Assembly: GCF_036946495.1 (NCBI RefSeq)
Contig: NZ_JAQIIX010000002.1
Coordinates: forward strand, 3,286,001-3,350,000
Length of the DNA stretch: 64,000 nucleotides
Source: Mycolicibacterium neoaurum
Lineage (GTDB): Bacteria > Actinomycetota > Actinomycetes > Mycobacteriales > Mycobacteriaceae
Direction: 5' to 3'
The first letter of the stretch is position 1, and every line of letters starts with the position of its first letter. A program made the position numbers and the translations under genes. Below are positions 18,561-27,298 of the stretch, piece after piece. The notes beneath the pieces are model-generated. The model searched no databases. It was not told the origin of the DNA and saw nothing but the letters and a program-made list of their open reading frames with translations.

Positions 18561-19142
18561 CTACGGGTTCTGCGGTGTGGTCGCCTTCTCGGCGCCCGTG
18601 GTCTCGGCGAGCCGGTGATGCGCTGCCCCCGCCAGTGCGTCCAGCGACGGGTCACCCTGCGGCATGGCCTCCAGCGGCCACCAGCGCAGATCCAGTGATT
18701 CGTCGCTGCGGGTGATCTCGGCACCTGCCGGTGCGTGCACCACGAACTGCAGATCCAGGTGCCGGGTGGGCACGCCGAGCGAGCAGGTGAGCGGATGCAC
18801 GTGTATCGCAACGAGTTCCGGGTCGATGCGCAGCCCGGCGATACCCGATTCCTCGGTCGCCTCGCGCAGCGCGGCGGCCACGATATCGGGATCATCGTCC
18901 TCGCAGTGTCCGCCCAGTTGCAGCCACCGGCCCACCCGGGGGTGCAGTGTCAGCAGGGCGTGCGTGCCGCTGTGGTCGAGCACCAGCGCCGAGGCGGTGA
19001 TATGCCCGGGGACGCAGGATCGCCGGCAGGCGTCGGGACGGGCAAGCACGAACGCCAGCACCGCGTGCCGAAGCGCGTCCTGTCCGGCTTCGGGTGCCTG
19101 CCAGTCGGTCAGTGCCTCGACAACCGAGGTGTGCAGGCTCAT
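18561..19142 (-). CDS. Nudix hydrolase
   Basis: A 193-residue Nudix hydrolase; such enzymes cleave nucleoside diphosphates linked to another group. A Nudix box of the form GxCExDDPDIVAAALREATEESGI is visible around residues 78-101, with the core REATEESG. VGRWLQLGGH is just ahead. The ATG at 19142 overlaps the fbiB stop by four bases (ATGA), which fixes this start; longer readings upstream lie inside fbiB. Coupling to fbiA-fbiB suggests a housekeeping role linked to F420 or nucleotide clean-up, but this is inference. Confidence 0.9.
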   Translation of the reverse strand: MSLHTSVVEALTDWQAPEAGQDALRHAVLAFVLARPDACRRSCVPGHITASALVLDHSGTHALLTLHPRVGRWLQLGGHCEDDDPDIVAAALREATEESGIAGLRIDPELVAIHVHPLTCSLGVPTRHLDLQFVVHAPAGAEITRSDESLDLRWWPLEAMPQGDPSLDALAGAAHHRLAETTGAEKATTPQNP

Positions 19143-20482
19143 CGCCGGATGAGCAGGCCGTCGGTGGACGCCGGCTCGCGTGCCGGCTGCGGCTCGGCCG
19201 GATAGCCGATCGCGATGGCCCCCAACGGTTCCCAATCCTCGGGTGTGGCGAGCTCGCGGCGGGCGATATCGGGGGCGAAGATCGTCGAACCGACCCAGCA
19301 GCTGCCGATCTGGCGAACCGCCAACGCCACCAACAGAGCTTGCACCGCAGCCCCGGCGGCCACCGTGAACATCGTGTGTTCGGCGGCGCTGCGATGCGCG
19401 TCGGGGTAGCTGTGCGCGCCGTCGGGCACCATGAACGGGATGACCAGTTCCGGTGCGTCGTAGAGCAACCGGCCCCGGTCGGCGCGGCGCGCGGCGTCCT
19501 CGGGGGAGCGGCCGTCGCCGATGAGATCGGCTTCCCAGCGCGCCCGCATCGCGTCGAGCAACCGGATACGCGTCGGGCGGTCGCGCACCCAGACGAAGCG
19601 CACCGGGCGGGTGTGGTGCGGCGCGGGCGCGGTCAGCGCCTCGGCGACGGCGGCCTCGACGAGGGTGGGCGGCACCGCCGCGGTGTCGAACGCGCGAACC
19701 GACCTGCGCAACAGCTGCGCCTGGTGGCGGCCGAGTTCGATGGCCTCGGAGGTGCCGAGCCAGAACAGGTCATCCTGCCCGCTGCGCACCAGGGTGCGGC
19801 CCGTGGAGCCGTCGTCGTGCACGGTCAGCCCGCGGACCACCGCCGCTGGAATCCCGGTGAGCTTTCCCTTGACCAGGTCTGCCGCGGCGGCGAGTTCGTC
19901 GGCCACCGCAATCTCGGTCACCACCAACTCGTTACCGTGCACGTCGTGGGCGCCGGCGTAACCGTGCAGCACCGTCAGTCCGGCGGCCCCGATGGCGACA
20001 TCGGTCTGCCCGTTGCGCCAGGCGCGGCCCATGGTGTCGGTCACCACGACACCCACCCGTACGCCGAGGCGCTGGGCCAGGCCCTCGCGCAGGGCGGCGG
20101 CGCTGGCGTCGGGATCCACCGGGAGCAGCGCCAATTCGGCGGCATCGACATTCGAGCCGTCCACCCCGGCGGCGGCCTGGATCAGCCCGATCGCGTTCTC
20201 GGTGATCAGGGTTTTGCCCTTGCGGGCAAGTACCCGAACGGCCTCGTCGTCGATGAGCTTGCGACGCAATGCATCCCGTTGATCGGGATCGGTGGGCGCC
20301 GGCACGATGCGGCCCTCGGCCTTGGACAGCACCTTGCTGGTGATGACGAGCACGTCGTCATCGCGCAACCACGGCGCGGCCCCGGCCACGGTCGCGGCCA
20401 CATCGTCACCGGGGCGGAACTCGCCGAGACCGGTGACCGGGATGATCTCGAGGGCGCCCGCGCTGCCGTGTTCGGCACTCAC
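19139..20482 (-). CDS. fbiB: Coenzyme F420:L-glutamate ligase / dehydro-F420 reductase, bifunctional
   Basis: Adds the gamma-linked glutamates to F420 and, through its C-terminal half, reduces dehydro-F420-0 with FMNH2. It has 447 residues: an N-terminal CofE domain (about 1-245) with PVTGLGEFRPGDDVA, DDVLVITSKVLSKAEGR and VVVTDTMGRAWRNGQTDVAIG, and a C-terminal nitroreductase-like domain (about 255-447) with RRSVRAFD and GSCWVGSTIF. The start overlaps the fbiA stop by four bases, and the stop overlaps the Nudix gene start by four. F420 is an abundant mycobacterial redox cofactor. Confidence 0.96.
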   Translation of the reverse strand: MSAEHGSAGALEIIPVTGLGEFRPGDDVAATVAGAAPWLRDDDVLVITSKVLSKAEGRIVPAPTDPDQRDALRRKLIDDEAVRVLARKGKTLITENAIGLIQAAAGVDGSNVDAAELALLPVDPDASAAALREGLAQRLGVRVGVVVTDTMGRAWRNGQTDVAIGAAGLTVLHGYAGAHDVHGNELVVTEIAVADELAAAADLVKGKLTGIPAAVVRGLTVHDDGSTGRTLVRSGQDDLFWLGTSEAIELGRHQAQLLRRSVRAFDTAAVPPTLVEAAVAEALTAPAPHHTRPVRFVWVRDRPTRIRLLDAMRARWEADLIGDGRSPEDAARRADRGRLLYDAPELVIPFMVPDGAHSYPDAHRSAAEHTMFTVAAGAAVQALLVALAVRQIGSCWVGSTIFAPDIARRELATPEDWEPLGAIAIGYPAEPQPAREPASTDGLLIRR

Positions 20483-21465
20483 AGCGTCAGCCCGGCCAGA
20501 TCCAGACCGGCGCGCACCATCTCGGCGGTGACGGCGGGCTCGGACATCAACAGCGGCGCCTGGGCGACGGTGACACCCTCGATCTGGGCGCTGTCACCCT
20601 GATCGATCAACCAGCCGTCGAGGATGCCGACGCCGCTGCGTGCACCGTAGTGCCGTCCCACGGCTTCGGAGGACGATTCGACACCGATCACCGAGAGACA
20701 TTCGTCGGCCATGCCGCGCAACGGCTTTCCGGCGATGATGGGGGAGTAGCCGATCACCGGGGCCGCGGTGGAACGCAGCGCGGCGCGGATGCCGCCCACG
20801 GTGAGGATGGAGCCGATGCTGACCACCGGGTTGGACGGCGCGACCAAGACGATGTCGGCGCCGGTGATCGCCTCGGCCACACCGGGTGCGGCCGTTGCCT
20901 TGTCCGACCCCACGAACGCGAAACTGTGCGTCTGCACCTTGGCGCGGTAGCGGACCCACCACTCCTGGAAATGGATGGCCTTGCGCTCACCTTGCGCGTC
21001 GGTGATCACCACATGGGTCTCGCTGCGGTCGTCGCTGGCCGGCAGCAACGCCGCGCCGGGTTGCCATCGTGCGCACAGCGCCTCGGTCACCTGGGACAGC
21101 GGGTAGCCCGCCCGCAGCATCTGGGTGCGCACCAGATGGGTGGCCAGATCGCGGTCGCCGAGCCCGAACCAATCGGGCTGCACGCCATAGGCGGCCAGTT
21201 CCTCCTTGGCATGCCAGGTTTCGTCGCGGTGGCCCCAGCCGCGTTCGGGATCGATGCCGCCGCCGAGGGTGTACATGCACGTATCGAGGTCCGGACAGAT
21301 GCGGACGCCGAACATCCAGGCATCGTCGCCGACGTTGACCACCGCCGTCACCTCGTGCACCGGCGTGCCGGTGGGGTCGGCAAACTGGCCCAGCCGCAAC
21401 AGATGCTGGACCCCGAGCAGGAACCGGGCGCCGCCCACGCCGCCCACCAGAACGGTGACCTTCAC
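20479..21465 (-). CDS. fbiA: Phosphoenolpyruvate/2-phospho-L-lactate transferase (CofD)
   Basis: Transfers the activated PEP moiety onto Fo to make dehydro-F420-0, the step before FbiB. It has 328 residues. CofD features are VLVGGVGGARFLLGVQ (about 5-20), VTAVVNVGDDAWMFGVRICPDLDTCMYTLGG (about 40-70) and VLVAPSNPVVSIGSIL (about 211-226). It is the first gene of the fbiA-fbiB-Nudix unit and diverges from whiB2. Confidence 0.96.
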   Translation of the reverse strand: MKVTVLVGGVGGARFLLGVQHLLRLGQFADPTGTPVHEVTAVVNVGDDAWMFGVRICPDLDTCMYTLGGGIDPERGWGHRDETWHAKEELAAYGVQPDWFGLGDRDLATHLVRTQMLRAGYPLSQVTEALCARWQPGAALLPASDDRSETHVVITDAQGERKAIHFQEWWVRYRAKVQTHSFAFVGSDKATAAPGVAEAITGADIVLVAPSNPVVSIGSILTVGGIRAALRSTAAPVIGYSPIIAGKPLRGMADECLSVIGVESSSEAVGRHYGARSGVGILDGWLIDQGDSAQIEGVTVAQAPLLMSEPAVTAEMVRAGLDLAGLTL

Positions 21466-21804
21466 GACCTCAGACCCTAGGCCAGTGGGCCCGCCGCGTC
21501 GTCGCCACCCGGGGTGTGGCGAACACGCCGGAGCATGGACACGCCGGATCTACGTCACGGGATGGTATGAAAACTAGCCATTCCGCTTGACCGAGACAGC
21601 TAACAAGTGTCTAATCACATCAGTGTCATTCCTGGTTCGCCGCCGGTTGCGGTGGCGCAGACCGAAATTCGATCACCTGTTCGAATGGAGTGGCCGGACA
21701 TCACAATAGTGATAGCTGGGGTAGTGCTGGTGGGGTTTGCGTTTTCACGATCCGGCAGGGGCTCCACCCGTGGGGAAACATACAAGTAGGTGAGGAGGCG
21801 GAAC
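21466..21804. promoter_or_regulatory. Divergent promoter region between fbiA and whiB2
   Basis: About 340 bases without a gene. The part from about 21550 to 21780 is relatively AT-rich and must hold the promoters of both genes. No sequence fits a specific regulator well enough to name. An AGGAGG at 21793-21798 lies six bases before the whiB2 ATG and is among the strongest ribosome sites in the window. Confidence 0.6.
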
Positions 21805-22197
21805 ATGTCTTTTGAGCAGGTCGATCTCGACCGCGTGCTCCGGTTCGACAACCGGATGCTCGGTTCAGTGGGCAGCACACCGCACACCGCTGCCGGTCCG
21901 GAATCCAACGATGTGATCGCACGTCCGCAGCTGAGCCTGGTCTCCGACCGCGCCGAACTCGCTGCGCCGTCCGACGAAGATGATCAATGGCAGGAGCGCG
22001 GCCTCTGCGCGCAGACCGATCCCGAGGCGTTCTTCCCCGAGAAGGGCGGCTCCACCCGCGAAGCCAAGCGCATCTGCCAGGGCTGCGAGGTTCGTGACCG
22101 CTGCTTGGAGTACGCCCTGGCCAACGACGAACGTTTCGGCATCTGGGGCGGCCTGTCCGAGCGTGAGCGCCGGCGCCTCAAGCGCGGCATCATCTGA
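21805..22197 (+). CDS. whiB2: WhiB2 (WhmD) iron-sulfur transcription factor
   Basis: Actinobacterial Wbl regulator needed for septation and division (WhmD in M. smegmatis). It has 130 residues. The N-terminal 55 residues are a variable extension; the Wbl domain then shows four [4Fe-4S] cysteines, Cys68, Cys91, Cys94 and Cys100, followed by the GIWGGLSERERRRLKRG turn and basic tail (113-130). The ATG at 21805 has AGGAGG six bases upstream, which rules out the GTG five codons earlier. It converges on the zincin-like gene with nine bases between stops. Confidence 0.97.
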   Translation: MSFEQVDLDRVLRFDNRMLGSVGSTPHTAAGPESNDVIARPQLSLVSDRAELAAPSDEDDQWQERGLCAQTDPEAFFPEKGGSTREAKRICQGCEVRDRCLEYALANDERFGIWGGLSERERRRLKRGII

Positions 22198-22206
22198 CGT
22201 TCGCCC

Positions 22207-22671
22207 TCAGGCGTCGTCGGCCGGTGCGTCGATGACGTCGGGATCTACTCCCAGATAGGTGGCCACCTGCGCCACCAGAACTTCGTGAAGCAAGTCGGCG
22301 AGTTCGTCGTTGTCCTTGGCGCGGCGTTCGATCGGCTTGCGGAACAACACAATTCGTGCCCGCGTGGAGTTACCGCGGACATCGACTCCCGCCGGGATCA
22401 GTCGAGCGAGGGCAATCGGCCCGTCGGCGACGACCTCGGGCGGCCACTGCACGCTGTCGGGATCCTTCGGTGCGATGCGGGGAATCTCGTCGACGGCGAC
22501 GTCCAGCGTCGCGACCCGACTGTGCCACCGGCGTTCGATCGGTTCGTAGGCTTCCAGCACCGCCATGTCGAAGCGCTCGGCCCGGCTGCGCCAGCCGGGG
22601 ACGGTCGGGGGCAACAACGGCCCGCGCATTCCACGTCCACGGCGTGATCCCCGATGGTTGCGCTGCGCCAC
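22207..22671 (-). CDS. Zincin-like metallopeptidase-family protein with broken HExxH (Rv3259-like)
   Basis: A 154-residue protein related to the Zincin_1 group (PF06262). The N-terminus is basic (about the first 20 residues). The site where active relatives have HExxH reads HEVLVAQ (near residue 129), so the first histidine and glutamate are kept but the second zinc-binding histidine is missing. FRKPIERRAKDNDELADLL precedes it, and TYLGVDPDVID follows. It is probably not an active protease. It stands in the conserved position next to whiB2. Function unknown. Confidence 0.85.
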   Translation of the reverse strand: MAQRNHRGSRRGRGMRGPLLPPTVPGWRSRAERFDMAVLEAYEPIERRWHSRVATLDVAVDEIPRIAPKDPDSVQWPPEVVADGPIALARLIPAGVDVRGNSTRARIVLFRKPIERRAKDNDELADLLHEVLVAQVATYLGVDPDVIDAPADDA

Positions 22672-22779
22672 GGCAGTGATGGTAACGGTTGATCATCATG
22701 CGATAACGGTTGGAGATCGGCCGACGGTCGCGCGCGTGTCCGGACGCCCCAGGCGGGCCCGCACGATAATCTTCGGGGC

Positions 22780-23205
22780 GTGAACGTTCCCCGTCGCTGC
22801 TGCAGGCCCGGGTGCCCGCACTACGCCGTGGCGACGCTGACCTTCGTCTATTCGGACTCGACAGCGGTCGTCGGGCCGTTGGCCACCGTCTCCGAGCCAC
22901 ATTCCTGGGATCTGTGCGTCGTGCACGCCGGCCGCATCACCGCCCCGCGTGGGTGGGAACTCGTGCGCCACGCCGGACCGCTGCCGGCCAACCCCGACGA
23001 GGACGATCTCGTCGCGCTCGCCGATGCGGTCCGCGAGGGACGCGAGGGAATGGCGTCCACGGTCAACGGTGTCACCGCAGGATTCTCCGATCCCACCACC
23101 GGTATGCCCGGGGGAGCGCTGATGGCGCCGCCGGTGCGTCGACCGGAACCCAATGGTCGTCGACGCGGCCATCTGCGGGTTCTCCCGGATCCGCCGTCGG
23201 AATAG
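22780..23205 (+). CDS. DUF3499 protein (Rv3258c-like)
   Basis: A 141-residue actinobacterial protein of unknown function. The N-terminus has a cysteine cluster, RRCCRPGCPHYAVATLTFVY, and SWDLCVVHAGRITAPRGWELVRH follows (about 47-69), so a metal-binding site (Cys, Cys, Cys, Cys, His) is plausible. The GTG at 22780 comes 7 bases after TAATCT (22767-22772), a leaderless layout. It is ahead of manB on the same strand with a 139-base gap. The C-terminal third is low-complexity and polar. Confidence 0.88.
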   Translation: MNVPRRCCRPGCPHYAVATLTFVYSDSTAVVGPLATVSEPHSWDLCVVHAGRITAPRGWELVRHAGPLPANPDEDDLVALADAVREGREGMASTVNGVTAGFSDPTTGMPGGALMAPPVRRPEPNGRRRGHLRVLPDPPSE

Positions 23206-23344
23206 CCGGGATCGCGCCGGCCGGAGAGATCCGCTGTGCGCTCTGGAGGCGGGACCCGCCGCAGCGCTGGGGGCAAGCCACTAGGCTGGCTGGCAGAGCT
23301 GTCCCTTCAGATATTCCCCGTCGACCGAGAGAGCGAGGAGAGCC

Positions 23345-24769
23345 ATGTCTCGGCCCGCTGAGGCTGTCCACGCCGTCATCAAGGCCTACGACGTGCGGGG
23401 GCTGGTCGGAGAACAGATCGACGAGGGATTCGTCCGCGATGTCGGCGGTGCGTTCGCCCGGCTGGTCCGCGACGAGGGCGATCAGTCGGTGGACACGGTG
23501 GTGATCGGGCACGATATGCGCGCCAGTTCGCCCGCCCTGTCGGACGCGTTCGCCGAGGGGGTGACCGCCCAGGGCCTCGACGTGGTGCGGATCGGCCTGG
23601 CATCGACCGATCAGCTCTATTTCGCCTCCGGCCTGCTGGACTGCCCCGGTGCGATGTTCACCGCCAGCCACAACCCGGCCGCCTACAACGGCATCAAATT
23701 GTGCCGTGCCGGGGCAAAGCCGGTGGGGCGCGAGACCGGCCTGGCCACCGTCGCCCAAGAGGTGATCGACGGTGTGCCCGCCCACGACGGTGCCGCCGGC
23801 ACCATCACCGACCGCGATGTGCTGGCCGAGTACGGCGATTTCCTGCGCTCGCTGGTCGACCTCGCGGCGTTGCGCCCGCTGCGGGTGGCCGTCGATGCGG
23901 GCAATGGCATGGGCGGGCATACGACCCCCGCCGTGCTGGAGGCCATCCCCGGGATCACGGTGCTGCCGCTGTATTTCGAACTCGACGGAACGTTCCCCAA
24001 CCATGAGGCCAATCCGCTGGACCCGGCCAACCTGGTGGATCTGCAGAAGCATGTGCTGGACACGAGTGCCGATATCGGGCTGGCCTTCGACGGTGACGCC
24101 GACCGCTGTTTCGTCGTCGACGAGCTGGGCAGGCCGGTGTCGCCCTCTGCGGTCACCGCATTGGTGGCCGGTCGCGAACTCGGCAGGGAGATCGGCGCCA
24201 CGATCATCCACAACCTCATCACCTCGCGCGCGGTGCCCGAACTGATCACCGAACGCGGTGGCACGGCAGTGCGTTCGCGCGTCGGCCATTCCTATATCAA
24301 GGCGCTGATGGCCGAGACGGGAGCCATCTTCGGCGGGGAGCATTCCGCGCACTACTACTTCCGTGATTTCTGGGGCGCCGACTCCGGCATGCTGGCGGCG
24401 CTGCACGTACTGGCCGCCCTCGGCGAGCAGCAGCGTCCGCTCTCGGAGCTGATGGCCGACTATCAGCGCTACGAGTCCTCCGGGGAGATCAACTTCACCG
24501 TCACCGACGCCCCGGCCACCGTCGACGCCGTGCTGACCGCCTTCGGCAGCCGGACCCAGTCCCTGGATCACCTGGACGGGGTGACGGTGGATCTCGGTGC
24601 GGGCCGCTGGTTCAACCTGCGCACCTCCAACACCGAGCCGTTGTTGCGGCTCAACGTGGAGGCACGTACCACCGACGAGGTGGCCGAGGTGGTGGACGAG
24701 GTGGCTGCGCTGATCGCGGCGCAGGCCGATGACGGTGGTCGGCCGCAGGCCAGTGAGCCGGCACCATGA
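23345..24769 (+). CDS. manB: Phosphomannomutase / phosphoglucomutase
   Basis: Interconverts mannose-6-phosphate and mannose-1-phosphate, feeding GDP-mannose synthesis. It has 474 residues and the alpha-D-phosphohexomutase four-domain layout: phosphoserine Ser108 in TASHNPAAYNGIKL, the metal loop FDGDADRC (about 249-256), the sugar loop GEHSAHYYF (about 332-340) and the phosphate loop RTSNTEPLLRLN (about 427-438). AGCGAGGAG just upstream of the ATG supports the start. It overlaps the tobH gene by four bases. It is followed by manA, which makes its substrate. Confidence 0.96.
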   Translation: MSRPAEAVHAVIKAYDVRGLVGEQIDEGFVRDVGGAFARLVRDEGDQSVDTVVIGHDMRASSPALSDAFAEGVTAQGLDVVRIGLASTDQLYFASGLLDCPGAMFTASHNPAAYNGIKLCRAGAKPVGRETGLATVAQEVIDGVPAHDGAAGTITDRDVLAEYGDFLRSLVDLAALRPLRVAVDAGNGMGGHTTPAVLEAIPGITVLPLYFELDGTFPNHEANPLDPANLVDLQKHVLDTSADIGLAFDGDADRCFVVDELGRPVSPSAVTALVAGRELGREIGATIIHNLITSRAVPELITERGGTAVRSRVGHSYIKALMAETGAIFGGEHSAHYYFRDFWGADSGMLAALHVLAALGEQQRPLSELMADYQRYESSGEINFTVTDAPATVDAVLTAFGSRTQSLDHLDGVTVDLGAGRWFNLRTSNTEPLLRLNVEARTTDEVAEVVDEVAALIAAQADDGGRPQASEPAP

Positions 24770-25836
24770 CCGCCCAGGCCGCCACCATTGACCTCGACGA
24801 TGTCGAGGGACTGCTGGCCGCCGACCGGGACGGATTGTTGCGGGCGGCCGCGATGGCCGGTGCGCAGGTGCGCGCCATGGCGGCCGCGGTGGGCGAGGGC
24901 GCACTCGACGAGGTACGTGCCGATGGTCTCGCACGCACGCTGATCTGGGTGTCCGACGGCGGGCCGGCCCGTGCGGCGGGCACGATGCTCGCGGCCGCGC
25001 TGGCCGGTGTCACGTCGGTACCGATCGTGGTGGCCGCCGAGGTTCCGCCGTGGACGGGCGCGCTGGATGTGGTGGTGGTCGCGGGAGCCGACGCCGGGGA
25101 CCCGGTGCTGGTATCGGCCGCGGCGACGGGTGTGCGCCGCGGTGCGCGGGTGGTGCTGGTGGCTCCGAACGAGGGTCCGCTGCGCGAGGCCACCGCGGGC
25201 CGGGCCGCCGTCCTGGCTCCGCGGCTGGCGGTTCCGGAGGACTTCTCGTCGACCCGATATCTGGCCGCCGGCGCGGCGATCCTCGCGGTCCTCGACCGGG
25301 GCCTACAGGTCGACATCGACGCACTCGCCGACGAACTCGACGCCGAGGCGTTGCGCAACAGCGCCGGACGTGAGCTGTTCACCAACCCGGCCAAGACGCT
25401 GGCCGACCGGTTGACCGGACGTGAGGTCGTGTTGGCAGGCGACAGTGCGGCGACGGTGGCGCTGGCCCAGCACAGTGCGACGGTATTGCTGAAGGTGGCG
25501 AGCCAGGTGGTCGCCGCGGTCGGGCTGACCGATGCCCTCGGCGCGCTGGCCCGCCTCAACGCCGCCCCGGTGGACTACGAGACGGCACTGTTCCATGACG
25601 AGGAGCTCGACGGTCCGCTGCCCGCGCGGGTGCGCACCGTCGTGCTGACCTCCGATGCGCAGCGTCCGGCCGTGGTGGCGCGCACCGAGGGCTTCCCCGA
25701 TCTCGACGTCGTCAGCGCCGATGACGTTCCCGACGCCGCGCCGTCGGCCGTCGGCAACCGTCCCGAGCAGCAACTGGCGATGGTGGCGGTGCGGTTGGAG
25801 ATGACGGCCGTGTACCTGCGATTGGCGCGAGGTTGA
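24766..25836 (+). CDS. TobH-like SIS-fold protein (Rv3256c-like)
   Basis: A 356-residue protein resembling phosphoglucose/phosphomannose isomerases of the SIS fold. The first SIS-like half contains TLIWVSDGGPARAAGTMLAAAL (about 60-81) and DVVVVAGADAGDPVLVSAA, and the second VVLAGDSAATVALAQHSATVLLK (about 222-244). Catalytic residues cannot be assigned with confidence. The start overlaps the manB stop (ATGA) and manA follows after four bases, so the three are one unit. A regulatory or accessory isomerase role in mannose metabolism is plausible but unproven. Confidence 0.85.
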   Translation: MTAQAATIDLDDVEGLLAADRDGLLRAAAMAGAQVRAMAAAVGEGALDEVRADGLARTLIWVSDGGPARAAGTMLAAALAGVTSVPIVVAAEVPPWTGALDVVVVAGADAGDPVLVSAAATGVRRGARVVLVAPNEGPLREATAGRAAVLAPRLAVPEDFSSTRYLAAGAAILAVLDRGLQVDIDALADELDAEALRNSAGRELFTNPAKTLADRLTGREVVLAGDSAATVALAQHSATVLLKVASQVVAAVGLTDALGALARLNAAPVDYETALFHDEELDGPLPARVRTVVLTSDAQRPAVVARTEGFPDLDVVSADDVPDAAPSAVGNRPEQQLAMVAVRLEMTAVYLRLARG

Positions 25837-25840
25837 CAGC

Positions 25841-27085
25841 GTGAACCTGCTCCGTGGAGCCATCCGTAAGTATGCCTGGGGATCGCGGACCGCGATCGCC
25901 GAATTCACCGGAAGGCCAAGTCCGACAGCCCATCCCGAGGCCGAGCTGTGGTTGGGTGCGCATCCTGGTGATCCCGCGCACTGTGCGACCGAGGCCGGTG
26001 AGCTCTCGCTGTTGGAGATGATCACCGCCGACCCGGACGGTCAGCTCGGTGGCCGTACGCGGTCCCGGTTCGGTGACACGCTGCCGTTCCTGGCCAAGGT
26101 GCTCGCCGCCGACGAGCCGCTGTCACTGCAGGCGCACCCGAGCGCCCAGCAGGCCGTCCAGGGCTTCGAACTGGAAAACCACCTCGGCATCCCGGTCAAC
26201 GCGCCGACGCGCAACTACCGAGACCGCAGCCACAAACCCGAGATCATCATCGCGCTGGGCACGTTCGAGGCGTTGGCCGGTTTCCGCCCGGCCGCCAGGA
26301 CCGCGGAGTTCATGCGCGCCCTTGCGGTGCCCGCGCTGGATCCGTTCATCACCCTGCTCAAGGACCAGTCCGATGCCGACGGTCTGCGCGCGCTGTTCAC
26401 CACCTGGATCACGTTCCCGCAGCCCGATCTCGACGTGCTCGTTCCCTCGGTGCTCGACGGGGCCATCAGCTACCTGCGCTCCGGTGCGACCGACTTCCAT
26501 GCCGAGGCCAAGACGATCCTGGAACTGGGCGAGCGGTATCCCGGTGACGCCGGGGTGCTGGCGGCGATGCTGCTGAACCGGATCACCTTGGCCGAGGGAG
26601 AGGCGATCTATCTCCCGGCCGGTAACCTACATGCCTATCTGCACGGTATCGGTTTCGAAGTGATGGCCAACTCCGACAACGTATTACGCGGTGGGCTGAC
26701 GCCCAAACACGTCGACGTGCCCGAACTGCTCCGGGTGCTGGACTTCACGCCCACCGACGATGCGCCGATCCTGCCGCGGGTCGCGCTGGACGGCCTGGAA
26801 CTGGTCTATGACACCCCGGCCACCGAATTCGCGGTCTCGGTGCTGCGGTTGGACGGTGATCGGCTGGGTCGTGAGATCGACGTCCCTGCCGAGCACGAGG
26901 GCCCACAGATCCTGCTGTGCATCGACGGGACCGTACGCGTGCACGCCGAGTCCGGCTCCGGCTCCGACTCCGAGGCCGTCACGCTGTCCCGCGGTGCCTC
27001 GGCCTGGATCGCTGCCGATGACGGCCCGGTGCGGTTGTCCGCCGACGAGCCGGCCCGACTGTTCCGGGTGACCGTCGGTATCTGA
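25841..27085 (+). CDS. manA: Mannose-6-phosphate isomerase, class I
   Basis: Zinc enzyme that converts fructose-6-phosphate to mannose-6-phosphate, the entry to mannosylated lipids. It has 414 residues. Class I features are KYAWGSRTAIAEF (about 8-20), PEAELWLGAHP (about 28-38), LQAHPSAQQA (about 90-99) with a metal histidine, NYRDRSHKPE (about 119-128) and YLPAGNLHAYLHGIGFEVMANSDN (about 251-274). GTG start. It closes the manB-tobH-manA operon. A 213-base gap with the alkB promoter follows. Confidence 0.96.
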   Translation: MNLLRGAIRKYAWGSRTAIAEFTGRPSPTAHPEAELWLGAHPGDPAHCATEAGELSLLEMITADPDGQLGGRTRSRFGDTLPFLAKVLAADEPLSLQAHPSAQQAVQGFELENHLGIPVNAPTRNYRDRSHKPEIIIALGTFEALAGFRPAARTAEFMRALAVPALDPFITLLKDQSDADGLRALFTTWITFPQPDLDVLVPSVLDGAISYLRSGATDFHAEAKTILELGERYPGDAGVLAAMLLNRITLAEGEAIYLPAGNLHAYLHGIGFEVMANSDNVLRGGLTPKHVDVPELLRVLDFTPTDDAPILPRVALDGLELVYDTPATEFAVSVLRLDGDRLGREIDVPAEHEGPQILLCIDGTVRVHAESGSGSDSEAVTLSRGASAWIAADDGPVRLSADEPARLFRVTVGI

Positions 27086-27204
27086 CGCGCCGGCGCGTGC
27101 ACCGCCGGCAGTCGGTCGGTAGGTCTATCAACTCCACGTAGGCCGTATTCGGCATGCCCGGACGGGCTGGGATGGGACAGTCGCGGCCGACGCACACCCT
27201 CTCG

Positions 27205-27258
27205 TTTGTACAAAATTGGGTAATTTGTATAGACGTCCGACAAAATGCGATCTATAGT
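27205..27258 (+). promoter_or_regulatory. alkB promoter with overlapping palindromic operator
   Basis: A 10-base perfect palindrome TTTGTACAAA (27205-27214) begins a larger imperfect inverted repeat: TACAAAATT (27209-27217) against AATTTGTA (27222-27229). TAGACG (27230-27235) and TATAGT (27253-27258), 17 bases apart, form a good -35/-10 pair. The repeat abuts the -35, where a repressor would block RNA polymerase. The TetR gene at the end of this operon is the natural candidate to bind it (inference). The AT-rich island stands out in this GC-rich window. Confidence 0.6.
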
Positions 27259-27298
27259 CAAGTTCGCACGTGACAGTCCTCACAGAGGGGTAGGGCAG

